The translations under genes and the position numbers were made by a program. Below are positions 50,018 through 64,000 of a stretch of DNA of 64,000 bases, in pieces (the first letter of the stretch is position 1; every line of letters starts with the position of its first letter). Origin of the DNA: Streptomyces sp. RKND-216 (lineage in GTDB: Bacteria; Actinomycetota; Actinomycetes; Streptomycetales; Streptomycetaceae); the NCBI RefSeq assembly GCF_004795255.1, contig NZ_SSBQ01000002.1:1552001-1616000 (forward strand), read 5' to 3'. The notes below the pieces were generated by a model, which was not told where the DNA came from, searched no databases, and worked only from the letters and a program-made list of their open reading frames with translations.

Positions 50018-50401
50018 TCAGTGGGCGCCCGTCACCGCGCGGAGGCGTACGTCGGCGCGCCGCTCGGCGGCGGCGTCGGCGTCCGCCTTGGCCCGCTCCA
50101 GCGCACGCTCGGCGCGCTGGACGTCGATCTCGTCGGACAGCTCGGCGATCTCCGCGAGCAGAGACAGCTTGTTGTCGGCGAACGAGATGAATCCGCCGTG
50201 CACGGCGGCGACGACGGTGCCCTCGCCGCTCTCACCGGTCGTGCGGATGTTGACCGGGCCGGACTCCAGGACACCGAGCAGCGGCTGGTGGCCGGGCATG
50301 ACACCGATATCACCCGACGTGGTGCGCGCGACGACCAGGCCGGCCTCGCCCGACCAGACCTTGCGGTCCGCGGCGACCAGCTCGACGTGCAACTCAGCCA
50401 C
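50018..50401 (-). CDS. atpC: ATP synthase epsilon subunit
   Basis: A 127-residue rotor subunit of F1. The beta-sandwich start (MAELHVELVAADRKVWSGEAG) and the motif IGVMPGHQPLLGVL are diagnostic, and the C-terminal helices (RALERAKADADAAAER) are of normal length. It is the last gene of the atp operon, 92 bases after atpD, with a terminator following. Confidence 0.97.
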   Translation of the reverse strand: MAELHVELVAADRKVWSGEAGLVVARTTSGDIGVMPGHQPLLGVLESGPVNIRTTGESGEGTVVAAVHGGFISFADNKLSLLAEIAELSDEIDVQRAERALERAKADADAAAERRADVRLRAVTGAH

Positions 50402-50493
50402 AGTGGCTCCTCGCTTACGTGGATGGTGAAAAGGATAAGGGGTGCCGGGGGCGGGTCCGGGCCGCGGCCCGGGCCCGCCGTCCGACTACCGCG

Positions 50494-52910
<2,417 letters not shown>

Positions 52911-52912
52911 GC

Positions 52913-54484
<1,572 letters not shown>

Positions 54485-54599
54485 CTGGGTTCCCTGCTCT
54501 CCTTGTTGGGCCCGTAAGTCTTTTCTGTTACGGCCCAACTCGGGCCGCTAGTGATGCTTGTTGAGTTGGTGTGGCCAGGCCGTCCCGGTGGGAACGGCC

Positions 54600-55415
54600 T
54601 CAGCCGGCCATCCGACGCTGCGCCTCATCGAGGCGGTCCGCGATCGAACCGTTGATCTCCTCGTCACCGATGCGCACCGTGATCCCGCCGAGGACGGAAG
54701 GGTCCACGTCGAGGTTGAGGTGCACCTGGCGGCCGTAGAGGGTCGCCAGCACGGCGGCGAGACGGTCCCGCTGCCCGTCGGACAGCGGCACCGCGGACGT
54801 GACGACCGCGACCGAACGGTCCCGGCGCTCCGCCGCGAGCTTGGAGAGGTGCTCCAGCCCGTTCTCCAGGCTACGTCCCCGCGGGTGCGTGACGAGACGC
54901 GTCACCAGACGTTCGGTCGCGGGCCTGGCCTTGCCGCCGAGCAGCGTGTGCAGCAGCTCGGTCTTGGCCGACACCCGCGCGTTGCGGCTGGTCAGCGCGG
55001 CGCGCAGCTCGGACGAGGAGGCGACCGTCCGACCGAACCGGAAGATCTCGTCCTCGACGTTCTCCAGGTTGCCGACCCGCTCGGCCGCGATCAGGTCGGC
55101 GCTGTCCGCCAGTCCCTCCGTCGCGTCGACCAGGTCGCGCGAGGAGGACCAGCGGGAGCGGACCATGCCGGACACCAGGTCGACGGTCTCCCCGCCGACC
55201 TGTCCGCCCAGCAGGCGTCCGACCAGCTCGGCCTTGGCCTCGCCGGACTGCGCCGGGTCGGTGAGGACCCGACGCAGCGACACCTCGCGGTCGAGCAGCG
55301 CGGTGACGGCGGCCAGCTCGTCGGCGAGCTTCGTCGCGTCGACCGACGTGCTGTCGGTCAGCGAGTTCAGGCTCTCGCGTGCGGCAGCCAGTGCCTCGCG
55401 GCTCGCTGTGTTCAT
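54600..55415 (-). CDS. atpH: ATP synthase delta subunit
   Basis: A 271-residue peripheral-stalk subunit, longer than the approximately 180 residues of E. coli, as known for Streptomyces. The family end (DPSVLGGITVRIGDEEINGSIADRLDE, split here for length) with GGxxxRxGDxxxDGS-like pattern is visible. The start ATG (MNTASREAL) is chosen over the longer frame. Confidence 0.95.
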   Translation of the reverse strand: MNTASREALAAARESLNSLTDSTSVDATKLADELAAVTALLDREVSLRRVLTDPAQSGEAKAELVGRLLGGQVGGETVDLVSGMVRSRWSSSRDLVDATEGLADSADLIAAERVGNLENVEDEIFRFGRTVASSSELRAALTSRNARVSAKTELLHTLLGGKARPATERLVTRLVTHPRGRSLENGLEHLSKLAAERRDRSVAVVTSAVPLSDGQRDRLAAVLATLYGRQVHLNLDVDPSVLGGITVRIGDEEINGSIADRLDEAQRRMAG

Positions 55416-55473
55416 CAGTCGCACTCCCCGGCTCGCTCGCTGGCGCTCGTTCGCCGACTCGTTGCTCCGGCGT

Positions 55474-56022
55474 TCATCGTGCAGCCTCGGCCTTCTCCTC
55501 AAGCTGGTCGAGGAAGCGGTCGATGACGCGGCTCTGGCGGGCGTGGTCCTCGAGGGACTCGCCGACCAGCTTGCCGGCCAGGGTCGTGGCGAGCGTGCCC
55601 ACGTCCTGACGCAGCGCCTGGGCCGCCTGCTTGCGGTCGGCCTCGATCTGCGCGTGACCGGCGGCGACGATCTCCTCGCGCTGACGCTGGCCCTCGGCCC
55701 GCATCTCCGCGATGAGCTCGGCGCCCCGCTGCTCGGCCTCGGACCGCATCCGCGCGGCCTCGTGCCGGGCCTCGGCGAGCTGGGCCTTGTACTGGTCGAG
55801 GGTCTGCTGAGCCTCGAGCTTGGCCGCGTCGGCCTTCTCGATGCCGCCCTCGATGGCCTCGCGCCGCTCGTCCAGAACCTTGTTGATGTTCGGGAGGAGC
55901 TTCTTCCAGAGGAAGAAGAACACGATGCCGAAGGCGATCAGGCCGATGACCAGCTCTGGGATCGGCGGCACGAGGGGGTTGAGCTTCTCCCCCTCCTGCG
56001 CCATGTGTGTCAGGGCGTTCAC
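55474..56022 (-). CDS. atpF: ATP synthase b subunit
   Basis: A 182-residue peripheral-stalk subunit with one membrane helix (LVIGLIAFGIVFFFLWKKL, about 24-42) followed by a long coiled coil (VLDERREAIEGGIEKADAAK). GTG start after GAAAGG, in line with homologues that begin V-N-A-L; a downstream ATG (MAQEGEK) is an alternative. Confidence 0.96.
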   Translation of the reverse strand: MNALTHMAQEGEKLNPLVPPIPELVIGLIAFGIVFFFLWKKLLPNINKVLDERREAIEGGIEKADAAKLEAQQTLDQYKAQLAEARHEAARMRSEAEQRGAELIAEMRAEGQRQREEIVAAGHAQIEADRKQAAQALRQDVGTLATTLAGKLVGESLEDHARQSRVIDRFLDQLEEKAEAAR

Positions 56023-56063
56023 ATCAGTGCCTTTCGTCGCAACGGGCTGTCAGCGAGCGCTGC

Positions 56064-57183
<1,120 letters not shown>

Positions 57184-57387
57184 CGCGAGCTCCTTCTGCG
57201 TGGCGCATGGATACGGCTACCTCGATGTGTCGGCGCGACGCGGGGTCGCGGAACGGCACTGGACTGGTCATACGAAATTGGGGGCGGCTCACAGAAGCAG
57301 AGCCGGTCGTCCGACACAGCTGCATCGCCGCAGATGGCATCGGACCATAGCAGTTGCTCGAACGCGTCCTTATACCGGCCCTACGCC

Positions 57388-57834
57388 TCACGAGCGCGCC
57401 TCAGTCTTCGGCTCGGACTTCGGCTCGGACTTCTCGGTGGTCGACTCCGGCTCCACGTAAAGGATCTTGGCCTTGGAGTGCGCCCACGCCTGGGCGCCGA
57501 CCCAGACGAGAGTCGACCCGAGAAGAGTGAAGGCGAACGCCCTGCCGTCGAACAGCGTCGTGCCCTTGAAGGCGATCAGGACGACGGCGAGCAAGAGGAT
57601 CTGCGTGGTGTAGAGCAGCAGGCCCATGGCCTGGAAGAGGTGCGGATACGACTTCGCGGTCTTCTGCAGGCCCGCGAGGCCACCCCCCATGAAGAGGATC
57701 ACGACCACCGCTCCGGCCACCGCGCCGATCGCACCCTTGCCGCCGGCCAGCAGGCCACTCACGACCGCACCCACGGCACCGCCTGCGGCGGTCGGGACGG
57801 CGCAGTGCAGGAGCATGCGGGCGTCGTTGGGCAT
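57388..57834 (-). CDS. atpI: ATP synthase protein I (assembly-related)
   Basis: A 148-residue membrane protein, first in the atp operon. Four hydrophobic segments, the first two Gly/Ala-rich (AGGAVGAVVSGLLAGGKG, AVAGAVVVILFMGGG), then QAMGLLLYTTQILLLAVVLIAF and a charged tail (EPESTTEKSEPKSEPKTE). AtpI is linked to c-ring assembly or Mg2+ supply in other bacteria. The position makes the identification firm. Confidence 0.9.
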   Translation of the reverse strand: MPNDARMLLHCAVPTAAGGAVGAVVSGLLAGGKGAIGAVAGAVVVILFMGGGLAGLQKTAKSYPHLFQAMGLLLYTTQILLLAVVLIAFKGTTLFDGRAFAFTLLGSTLVWVGAQAWAHSKAKILYVEPESTTEKSEPKSEPKTEARS

Positions 57835-57990
57835 GGGGGTACTCCGGGGAGTCGGGGGCGTCTGTCGTCGTTGACGAGCGTATCCCCGGCTGAGTGGGCA
57901 GAACGCCCACCGGAGGGCCGTCTCAGTGCGGCCCTTCGGTGTGTCACCGGGTTCTCGTGAACGGTATCACAAACTATTTGATGAGGTCTT

Positions 57991-58020
57991 TACCTACCTC
58001 GTGTGCTGCCGGTCACACAA
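57991..58020 (-). promoter_or_regulatory. Possible promoter of the atp operon
   Basis: On the minus strand TTGTGT (58020-58015) and TAGGTA (57996-57991) are 18 bases apart, about 160 bases upstream of atpI in the 231-base gap after the wecA-like gene. The hexamers are only moderate matches to the housekeeping consensus. Confidence 0.3.
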
Positions 58021-58065
58021 GGGAGTTGACCAGTGTGCTCCCGTTGACGCCCCCCATGGTGCCGG

Positions 58066-59421
58066 TCAGCCGCGCTCGTTGAGGCCGTGGCGGCGGCCGC
58101 CGATGGCCGTGGCGCCGTGGAGGCCGGCGAGGGCGGGTTCGCGGCTCTCCTCTTCGGCGGTCCCCCGGGACGGCCCGGGCTCCGGGCCCGGGCCGGAGGC
58201 CGAACCGGCGTCGGCGGGCCCCTCGTCGGCGTGCTCGGCGTTCTCGGCGCCGGGGCGCCGGTACCGCGGCGGGACCAGCGCCTGCGCCCAGGCGGGCACA
58301 TGGGGCGTGAAGCGCGGCATGAGCAGGATCACCAGACCGACCGCGCAGAGTGCGACGACGACGAGCACGATCACCAGCGACGAGGCCTGCACGGAGAAGG
58401 CCACCGCGCCGAAGGCGATCAGCGCCGACCAGAAGTACATGATCAGCACGGCGCGGCTGTGCGAATGGCCGATCTCCAACAACCGGTGGTGCAGGTGCCC
58501 CCGGTCGGCCGCGAACGGCGACTGACCCTTCCAGGTGCGGCGGACGACCGCCAGCAGCAGGTCGGCCACCGGCACCGCGATGATGGTCAACGGCAGCAGC
58601 AGCGGCATGTACAGCGGCACCATGCCGCGGACGGCGGACTGCTCCGAGCCCCCCTCGTTGTACACGATGAGGTCCGGGTCGATCTGGCCGGTGATGGAGA
58701 CCGCGCCCGCGGCGAGCACCAGGCCGATCAGCATGGAGCCGGAGTCGCCCATGAAGATCCGCGCCGGATGCATGTTGTGCGGCAGGAAGCCCAGGCACAT
58801 CCCCATCAGGATGGCGGCGAACAGCGTCGCCGGGGCCGCGCCCTCGATGCCGTAGCCGAACCAGACGCGGTAGGCGTGCATGAAGAACGCCGCGGCGGCG
58901 ATGCAGACCATGCCCGCCGCGAGGCCGTCCAAGCCGTCGACGAAGTTGACCGCGTTGATGGTGATGACCACGAGGGCGACGGTGAGCAGCGTGCCCTGCA
59001 TGGGGGTGACGGCGACGTTGCCGACGCCGGGGATCGGCAGCCAGAGGATCGTGAGGCCCTGGTAGACCATGACGCCGGCGGCGATCATCTGGCCGCCGAG
59101 CTTGATCAGGGCGTCGACGCCCCACTTGTCGTCCAGGACGCCGAGGAGCCAGATGATCGCGGCGCCGGACAGCAGCGCGCGCGGTTCGTCGGACATGGTG
59201 AAGACCTCACCGATGTTGGTGAGGGTCCCGGCGACCAGCAGGCCCGCGCAGAGGCCGCCGAACATCGCGATGCCGCCGAGGCGCGGGGTGGGCTCGCGGT
59301 GCACGTCGCGGGCGCGGATCTGCGGCATCGCGCCGGCCACGATGGCGAACTTCCGCACCGGTCCGGTCAGCAGGTAGGTGACCGCGGCCGTGACGCAGAG
59401 CGTCAGCAGATATTCACGCAA
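58066..59421 (-). CDS. WecA/MraY-type undecaprenyl-phosphate sugar-1-phosphate transferase
   Basis: A 451-residue polytopic membrane enzyme that starts lipid-linked glycan assembly by moving a GlcNAc-1-P or similar group to undecaprenyl phosphate. Motifs: GVLDDKWGVD (metal), NFVDGLDGLAAG, IFMGDSGS, and the WecA-type GHLHHRLLEIGHSHSRAV. About 11 membrane segments, then a Pro/Glu/Gly-rich cytoplasmic tail of 75 residues. In Actinobacteria the gene is fixed between prfA-sua5 and atp operons; in mycobacteria the orthologue makes decaprenyl-P-P-GlcNAc for arabinogalactan. Confidence 0.9.
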   Translation of the reverse strand: MREYLLTLCVTAAVTYLLTGPVRKFAIVAGAMPQIRARDVHREPTPRLGGIAMFGGLCAGLLVAGTLTNIGEVFTMSDEPRALLSGAAIIWLLGVLDDKWGVDALIKLGGQMIAAGVMVYQGLTILWLPIPGVGNVAVTPMQGTLLTVALVVITINAVNFVDGLDGLAAGMVCIAAAAFFMHAYRVWFGYGIEGAAPATLFAAILMGMCLGFLPHNMHPARIFMGDSGSMLIGLVLAAGAVSITGQIDPDLIVYNEGGSEQSAVRGMVPLYMPLLLPLTIIAVPVADLLLAVVRRTWKGQSPFAADRGHLHHRLLEIGHSHSRAVLIMYFWSALIAFGAVAFSVQASSLVIVLVVVALCAVGLVILLMPRFTPHVPAWAQALVPPRYRRPGAENAEHADEGPADAGSASGPGPEPGPSRGTAEEESREPALAGLHGATAIGGRRHGLNERG

Positions 59422-59577
59422 CGTATCCCCAGGGTCTCGCGGTCTTGCGGTGGTTCCTCGCGGTACGGCTCACTCCGGCCTCCACACCTTACGACGGCTC
59501 GCGCCCGCCGGCGGTTTCGCGTGTCCGGGCGTGACGCTCCGCGTCCAGGCGGTGGCGCGCCCGGTCCCACGTCCGGG

Positions 59578-60240
59578 TCATGTGGGTGCGGGTACCCCGG
59601 TGAGCGCCGTCACAACGGGGTCCAGGGCGTGGCTGATGTCGTCGCCGACGCTCCGGAAGTACGGGATGGGCGCGCCGTACGGGTCGTAGATCTCGTCCGC
59701 GTCGGCACTGGGCGCCAGCAGCCAGCCGCGCAGCGCGGCGGCGGCCTGCACCAGAGCGCGGGCCCGTTCGGCGACTCCCGCGGCGCTGCCGGGAGGCGGC
59801 AGCGTAGCCGGGTCGATGGCCCGCACCAAGCGGGTGAACTCCTTGAGCGTGAACGTGCGCAGCCCCGCCGAATGCCCCATGGAGATCACCTGCGCCCGGT
59901 GGTCCCGGGTGGCGGTGAGCACCAGGTCGGCGCGGATGACGTGCTCGTCGAGCAGCTCACGCCCCAGGAAGCCGGTCGGGTCGGCGCCGTGCTCGACCAG
60001 CACGGCCGCCGCGTGCTCCTCCATGGGCGCGCCCTCGTGCCCCCACGTTCCGGCGCTCTCCACGACGATGCCGTCGCTGAGCCGGCCGCCGAGCCGGTCC
60101 GCGAGGGCATGCCGGGTCAGCCGCTCGGTGATCGGCGAGCGGCAGACGTTGCCGGTGGAGACGTGGAGGATGCGGAAGACCCCGGCCTCGCCGGGGCCCG
60201 CCTGGACCGGTATGCCACGCCCTTCGGGAGGAGGCGTCAA
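59578..60240 (-). CDS. LMW protein-tyrosine-phosphatase-like protein with Ser at the catalytic Cys position
   Basis: A 220-residue protein. The P-loop, normally V-C-x-G-N-x-C-R-S, reads HVSTGNVCRSP here: residue 28 is Ser where the nucleophile Cys is expected, while Cys33 and Arg34 remain. The acid loop DPYG is present late in the sequence (EIYDPYGAP). Without the Cys it would not act by the standard mechanism. TTG start after GAGGTGGG, overlapping the Sua5 stop (TTGA). Position after sua5 and before the wecA-like gene is conserved in streptomycetes as I recall. It may be a binding protein or use another chemistry. Confidence 0.85.
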   Translation of the reverse strand: MTPPPEGRGIPVQAGPGEAGVFRILHVSTGNVCRSPITERLTRHALADRLGGRLSDGIVVESAGTWGHEGAPMEEHAAAVLVEHGADPTGFLGRELLDEHVIRADLVLTATRDHRAQVISMGHSAGLRTFTLKEFTRLVRAIDPATLPPPGSAAGVAERARALVQAAAALRGWLLAPSADADEIYDPYGAPIPYFRSVGDDISHALDPVVTALTGVPAPT

Positions 60241-60884
60241 CTGCCCACCTCGAGGTCCGGTACCACCTTGCGCAGCTCCTCGGCGCTGAGCGCGCCGGCG
60301 CGGAGCAGCACCGGGACCTTGCCGGTGACATCGACGATGGAGGACGGTTCGGGGTCGGGTGTGGGGCCGCCGTCGAGGTAGACGGAGACGGAGTCGCCCA
60401 GCATGTCCTGCGCGGCGTCGCAGTCCTGCGGGGCGGGCGCGCCGGTGAGGTTGGCCGAGGAGACGGCCATCGGCCCGAACTCGTTCAGCAGCTCCAGCGC
60501 GACCGGGTGCAGCGGCATGCGGACGGCGACGGTGCCGCGGGTCTCCCCCAGGTCCCAGGTCAGGGACGGCTGGTGGCGGGCGACGAGGGTGAGGGCGCCG
60601 GGCCAGAAGGCGTCGACGAGTTCCCAGGCGGTCTCGGAGAAGTCGGTGACCAGGCCGTGCAGGGTGTCGGGCGAGCCGATGAGGACGGGGGTGGGCATGT
60701 TGCGCCCGCGGCCCTTGGCCTCCAGGAGGTCGCCGACGGCCTCCGAGCTGAAGGCGTCGGCGCCGATGCCGTACACGGTGTCGGTGGGGAGCACGACGAG
60801 TTCGCGGCGGCGTACGGCGGCGGCCGCCTCACGCAGGCCGGTCTTGCGCTCGGTGGCGTCGGTGCAGTCGTAACGGCGTGCCAT
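60237..60884 (-). CDS. Threonylcarbamoyl-AMP synthase (Sua5/YwlC/YrdC)
   Basis: A 215-residue enzyme that makes TC-AMP from Thr, bicarbonate and ATP for tRNA t6A37. Motifs: LVVLPTDTVYGIGADAF, KGRGRNMPTPVLIG, WPGALTLV, AVRMPLHPVALELL and SSANLTGAPAP. It lacks the C-terminal Sua5 domain, so it is the short TsaC-like form. Start ATG after GGGAGGTG, 3 bases past the prmC stop. Confidence 0.94.
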   Translation of the reverse strand: MARRYDCTDATERKTGLREAAAAVRRRELVVLPTDTVYGIGADAFSSEAVGDLLEAKGRGRNMPTPVLIGSPDTLHGLVTDFSETAWELVDAFWPGALTLVARHQPSLTWDLGETRGTVAVRMPLHPVALELLNEFGPMAVSSANLTGAPAPQDCDAAQDMLGDSVSVYLDGGPTPDPEPSSIVDVTGKVPVLLRAGALSAEELRKVVPDLEVGS

Positions 60885-60887
60885 GTC

Positions 60888-61769
60888 TCAGGGCACCTCC
60901 CGGCGGGCAGTGGCGAATCGCGGACGGTTGTTGAGGTCGGGGTGGTCGGCGGCGTCCGCCCAGCCGCGGTCCTCCGCGAAGATCCACGGGACCTGGCCGC
61001 CCTGGGTGTCGGCGTGCTCGACCACCACGACGCCACCGGGCCTGAGCAGGCGGTGCGCCGTGCGTTCCAGGCCGCGGATGACGTCGAGTCCGTCCTCCCC
61101 GGAGAACAACGCGAGAGACGGGTCGTGGTCGCGGGCTTCCGGGGCCACATACTCCCACTCGGTGAGCGGGATGTAGGGCGGGTTGGAGATGACGAGGTCG
61201 ACCTGCCCGTCGAGTTCGGGGAGCGCGCGGAACGCGTCGCCGCGGTGCAGGGTGACGCGGCTGCCCTCGACATTCTTCGCGGCCCAGTGGTGCGCGCCCT
61301 CGTCCAGCTCCACGGCGTGCACACGGGACCGCGGCACCTCCTGGGCGAGGGCGAGGGCGATGGCGCCGGATCCGGTGCACAGGTCGACGATCAGCGGCTC
61401 GGCGACATCCATGGCGCGTACGGCGTCTATCGCCCATCCGACGACGGACTCGGTCTCCGGGCGCGGCACGAACACCCCGGGGCCGACCTGGAGTTCGAGG
61501 TAGCGGAAGAAGGCACGGCCGGTGATGTGCTGCAGCGGTTCGCGGGCCTCGCGGCGGGCGACCGCCTCCCAGTAGCGGGCGTCGAAGTCGGCGTCGGCGA
61601 CGCGGTGCAGCTCGCCGCGCTTTACGCCGTGCACGTAGGCGGCGAGCTCCTCGGCGTCGAAGCGGGGGGAGGGCACGCCGGCGTCGGCGAGGCGCTGGGT
61701 GGCCTGCGCGACCTCGGCGAGCAGCACCGGACGGGAGCGGGGGCCGGCGCCCCCGGATGATGGCTGCAC
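60888..61769 (-). CDS. prmC: Release factor glutamine methyltransferase PrmC
   Basis: A 293-residue enzyme that methylates the Gln of the GGQ motif of release factors. N-terminal helical domain LLAEVAQATQRLADAGVPSPRFDAEELA (in part), substrate region REPLQHITGRAFFRYLELQVGPGVFVPRPET (in part), SAM motif VDLCTGSGAIAL, and the catalytic NPPYIP. Start GTG (VQPSSGG) has GGAGG 10 bases upstream; TTG at 61823, overlapping the prfA stop, is an alternative. Next to prfA, its substrate gene. Confidence 0.94.
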   Translation of the reverse strand: MQPSSGGAGPRSRPVLLAEVAQATQRLADAGVPSPRFDAEELAAYVHGVKRGELHRVADADFDARYWEAVARREAREPLQHITGRAFFRYLELQVGPGVFVPRPETESVVGWAIDAVRAMDVAEPLIVDLCTGSGAIALALAQEVPRSRVHAVELDEGAHHWAAKNVEGSRVTLHRGDAFRALPELDGQVDLVISNPPYIPLTEWEYVAPEARDHDPSLALFSGEDGLDVIRGLERTAHRLLRPGGVVVVEHADTQGGQVPWIFAEDRGWADAADHPDLNNRPRFATARREVP

Positions 61770-61819
61770 TTCCTTCGGTCCTCCACGCGGGGGCTGCTGG
61801 GTCGGCTCTCTGGGCTCGG

Positions 61820-62893
<1,074 letters not shown>

Positions 62894-63005
62894 CGGCTGT
62901 GTCCTTGTCTGGAGTGGGCGCGGGTGGCGCCGCGGCGTCGCGGTCCCGTCACTGCCGGACAGGAGCCGGCGCCGGGACGCGCCGCGTACGGCGGTGAAAC
63001 GACGA

Positions 63006-63051
63006 AGCGCCGGTCCGGCCGCCTGCGCTGAGGCGGCCGGGGACCGGCGCT
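63006..63051 (-). terminator. Terminator between rpmE and prfA
   Basis: Long hairpin: AGCGCCGGTCC plus GGCCGCC pairs with GGCGGCC plus GGACCGGCGCT, with a two-base bulge and an 8-base loop, 10 bases past the rpmE stop. It probably ends the rpmE transcript. Confidence 0.8.
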
Positions 63052-63060
63052 GTCGGGTCG

Positions 63061-63288
63061 CTACTTCTTCTTGCCGGACCCGGCGTTCTTGCCGAAGCGG
63101 GCCTCGAAGCGGGCCACGCGGCCACCGGTGTCGAGGATCTTCTGCTTGCCCGTGTAGAACGGGTGGCACTCGGAGCAGATGTCCGCGCGGATGCTGCCGC
63201 CGGACATGGTGCTACGGGTGGTGAACGAGGCCCCGCAGGTGCAGCTGACCTGGGTCTCGGTGTACTCCGGGTGGATGTCGCGCTTCAA
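63061..63288 (-). CDS. rpmE: Ribosomal protein L31 (zinc-binding form)
   Basis: A 75-residue 50S protein. It keeps the four-Cys zinc ribbon (CTCG and [10 protein letters not shown]), so it is the C+ form, not the zinc-free paralogue. The end KKK tail and motif [21 protein letters not shown] (in part) are conserved. Start ATG after GGAGACACC. Confidence 0.97.
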   Translation of the reverse strand: MKRDIHPEYTETQVSCTCGASFTTRSTMSGGSIRADICSECHPFYTGKQKILDTGGRVARFEARFGKNAGSGKKK

Positions 63289-63463
63289 GGTGTCTCCTAG
63301 GTTCGGGAGGGCGCCGGGTCGCGTCGCGGATTGCGCCGCGTGAACCGGGGCCGACGTACCAGTCTGCCACTACTGGCCGCACACGAACAAAACGGGGTGG
63401 GGGCGCCCGGTATTCCGTCCCGGACCGGGGCCGGCGGGGTCCGTTGCGCCGCGCGGGGCGCGG

Positions 63464-64000
63464 TCAGCCGCGCTCCCGGCGTACGACGTCGGCGTCGCTG
63501 CGGGCACCCGCGCTGCCGTCGGTGGCCGACTCGGGGACCGTCCGGTCCGCGCGCAGCGCGTCCCACACCTGGTCGGCCTTCCCCTTCAGGGGCAGTACGC
63601 GGTTGGGGTCGTCCGGGTCGTAGCGCACGGGCATGGTGAGCATGTCGATCTCGCCGGGCCCGACGTCCCTGAGCAGCTTGGCCATGCCGAGCAGATCGGC
63701 GGCGGAGTCCAGCTCCGTGTCGGTGGTGACGGCCGAGGTCGCCGTGTCGGCGAGGTCGTAGAGCTGCGCCGGGTCGCTGAAGAGGCCGATGTCGTCGACC
63801 TTCCCGAGCAGGGCGCGCAGGAACGCGTGCTGGAGCTGTATCCGGCCCAGGTCGCTGCCGTTCCCGACCGCGTGCCGGGTGCGCACCAGGGCCAGGGCCT
63901 GCTCGCCGTCCAGGGTGTGACTGCCCGCCGCCAGGTCGAGGTGGCTGTCCGCGTCCTGCAGCGGTTCACTCAGGGTGATCTGCACGCCACCGAAAGTGTC
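63464..64000 (-). CDS. LytR-CpsA-Psr (LCP) family protein, C-terminal part
   Basis: A partial gene running off the right edge; 178 codons are visible. The segment HTLDGEQALALVRTRHAVGNGSDLGRIQLQHAFLRALL (in part) contains the LCP signature with the conserved Arg residues (VRTRH...DLGRI...Q). LCP enzymes attach teichoic acids or glycans to peptidoglycan. The membrane helix and first part of the domain must lie beyond the window. Downstream of it, leftward, is rpmE. Confidence 0.88.
   Translation of the reverse strand, partial: DTFGGVQITLSEPLQDADSHLDLAAGSHTLDGEQALALVRTRHAVGNGSDLGRIQLQHAFLRALLGKVDDIGLFSDPAQLYDLADTATSAVTTDTELDSAADLLGMAKLLRDVGPGEIDMLTMPVRYDPDDPNRVLPLKGKADQVWDALRADRTVPESATDGSAGARSDADVVRRERG

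Overview
The window is a very GC-rich, gene-dense actinobacterial chromosome segment, almost certainly from a Streptomyces. The evidence is the polar-growth coiled-coil pair scy/filP, the atpIBEFHAGDC operon, GTG/TTG starts, chitinase with paired chi-box repeats, and actinobacterial families (DUF6230/DUF6114, AIM24 trio, NucS, DUF2550). From memory, the gene order matches the core region around SCO5357 to SCO5423 of S. coelicolor, so this is mostly ordinary core chromosome with a few accessory or decayed islands. I saw no tRNA, rRNA, IS element, prophage or CRISPR array.

Layout. 1-1930: leftward DUF6230 / DUF6114 / acidic surface protein operon. 2519-7049: YbbN-type thioredoxin, a divergent TetR, isobutyryl-CoA mutase large subunit (icmA) under a perfect 18-bp palindrome, DUF3817 and MarR. 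7233-9946: a DUF5937/ArsR regulator overlapping a convergent cellulose-synthase-like glycosyltransferase. 10259-13613: thiamine-binding protein and a second DUF3817, divergent from three overlapping AIM24 genes and a MarR. 13629-13935: a graveyard where a kinase tail is joined to the tail of a secreted protein. 14038-18053: CoA transferase, meaB, thiolase and methylmalonyl-CoA epimerase. 18294-22718: scy and filP. 22902-28373: two paralogous ABC exporter operons around a broken phosphotransferase gene. 28598-32829: streptogrisin-type protease, small zinc-binding protein, flavin monooxygenase, SCO5389-family protein, nucS. 33100-36096: membrane-anchored ATPase and STAS protein. 36404-43015: 3-hydroxybutyryl-CoA dehydrogenase, APC permease, cobalamin adenosyltransferase, hydrolase, MFS exporter. 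43162-49248: two small secreted proteins, a membrane protein, a two-component system fused by a likely frameshift, and a chitinase. 49432-57834: DUF2550 and the ATP synthase operon. 58066-63288: wecA-like transferase, LMW-phosphatase-like protein, Sua5, prmC, prfA, rpmE. 63464-64000: a partial LCP-family gene.

How they work together. A B12-dependent acyl-CoA theme runs through the window: icmA, meaB GTPase chaperone, epimerase, cob(I)alamin adenosyltransferase, thiolase and 3-hydroxyacyl-CoA dehydrogenase together would feed butyryl/isobutyryl- and methylmalonyl-CoA into central metabolism and polyketide precursors. scy/filP organise the hyphal tip; atp, prfA, prmC, rpmE and sua5 are housekeeping.

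Points most worth a second look are the frameshift-fused histidine kinase/response regulator, the LMW-phosphatase with Ser in place of the catalytic Cys, the beta/gamma-crystallin plus aerolysin-like secreted pair, the AIM24 cluster with its divergent palindrome, and the two gene graveyards. Function for several of these is inference only.
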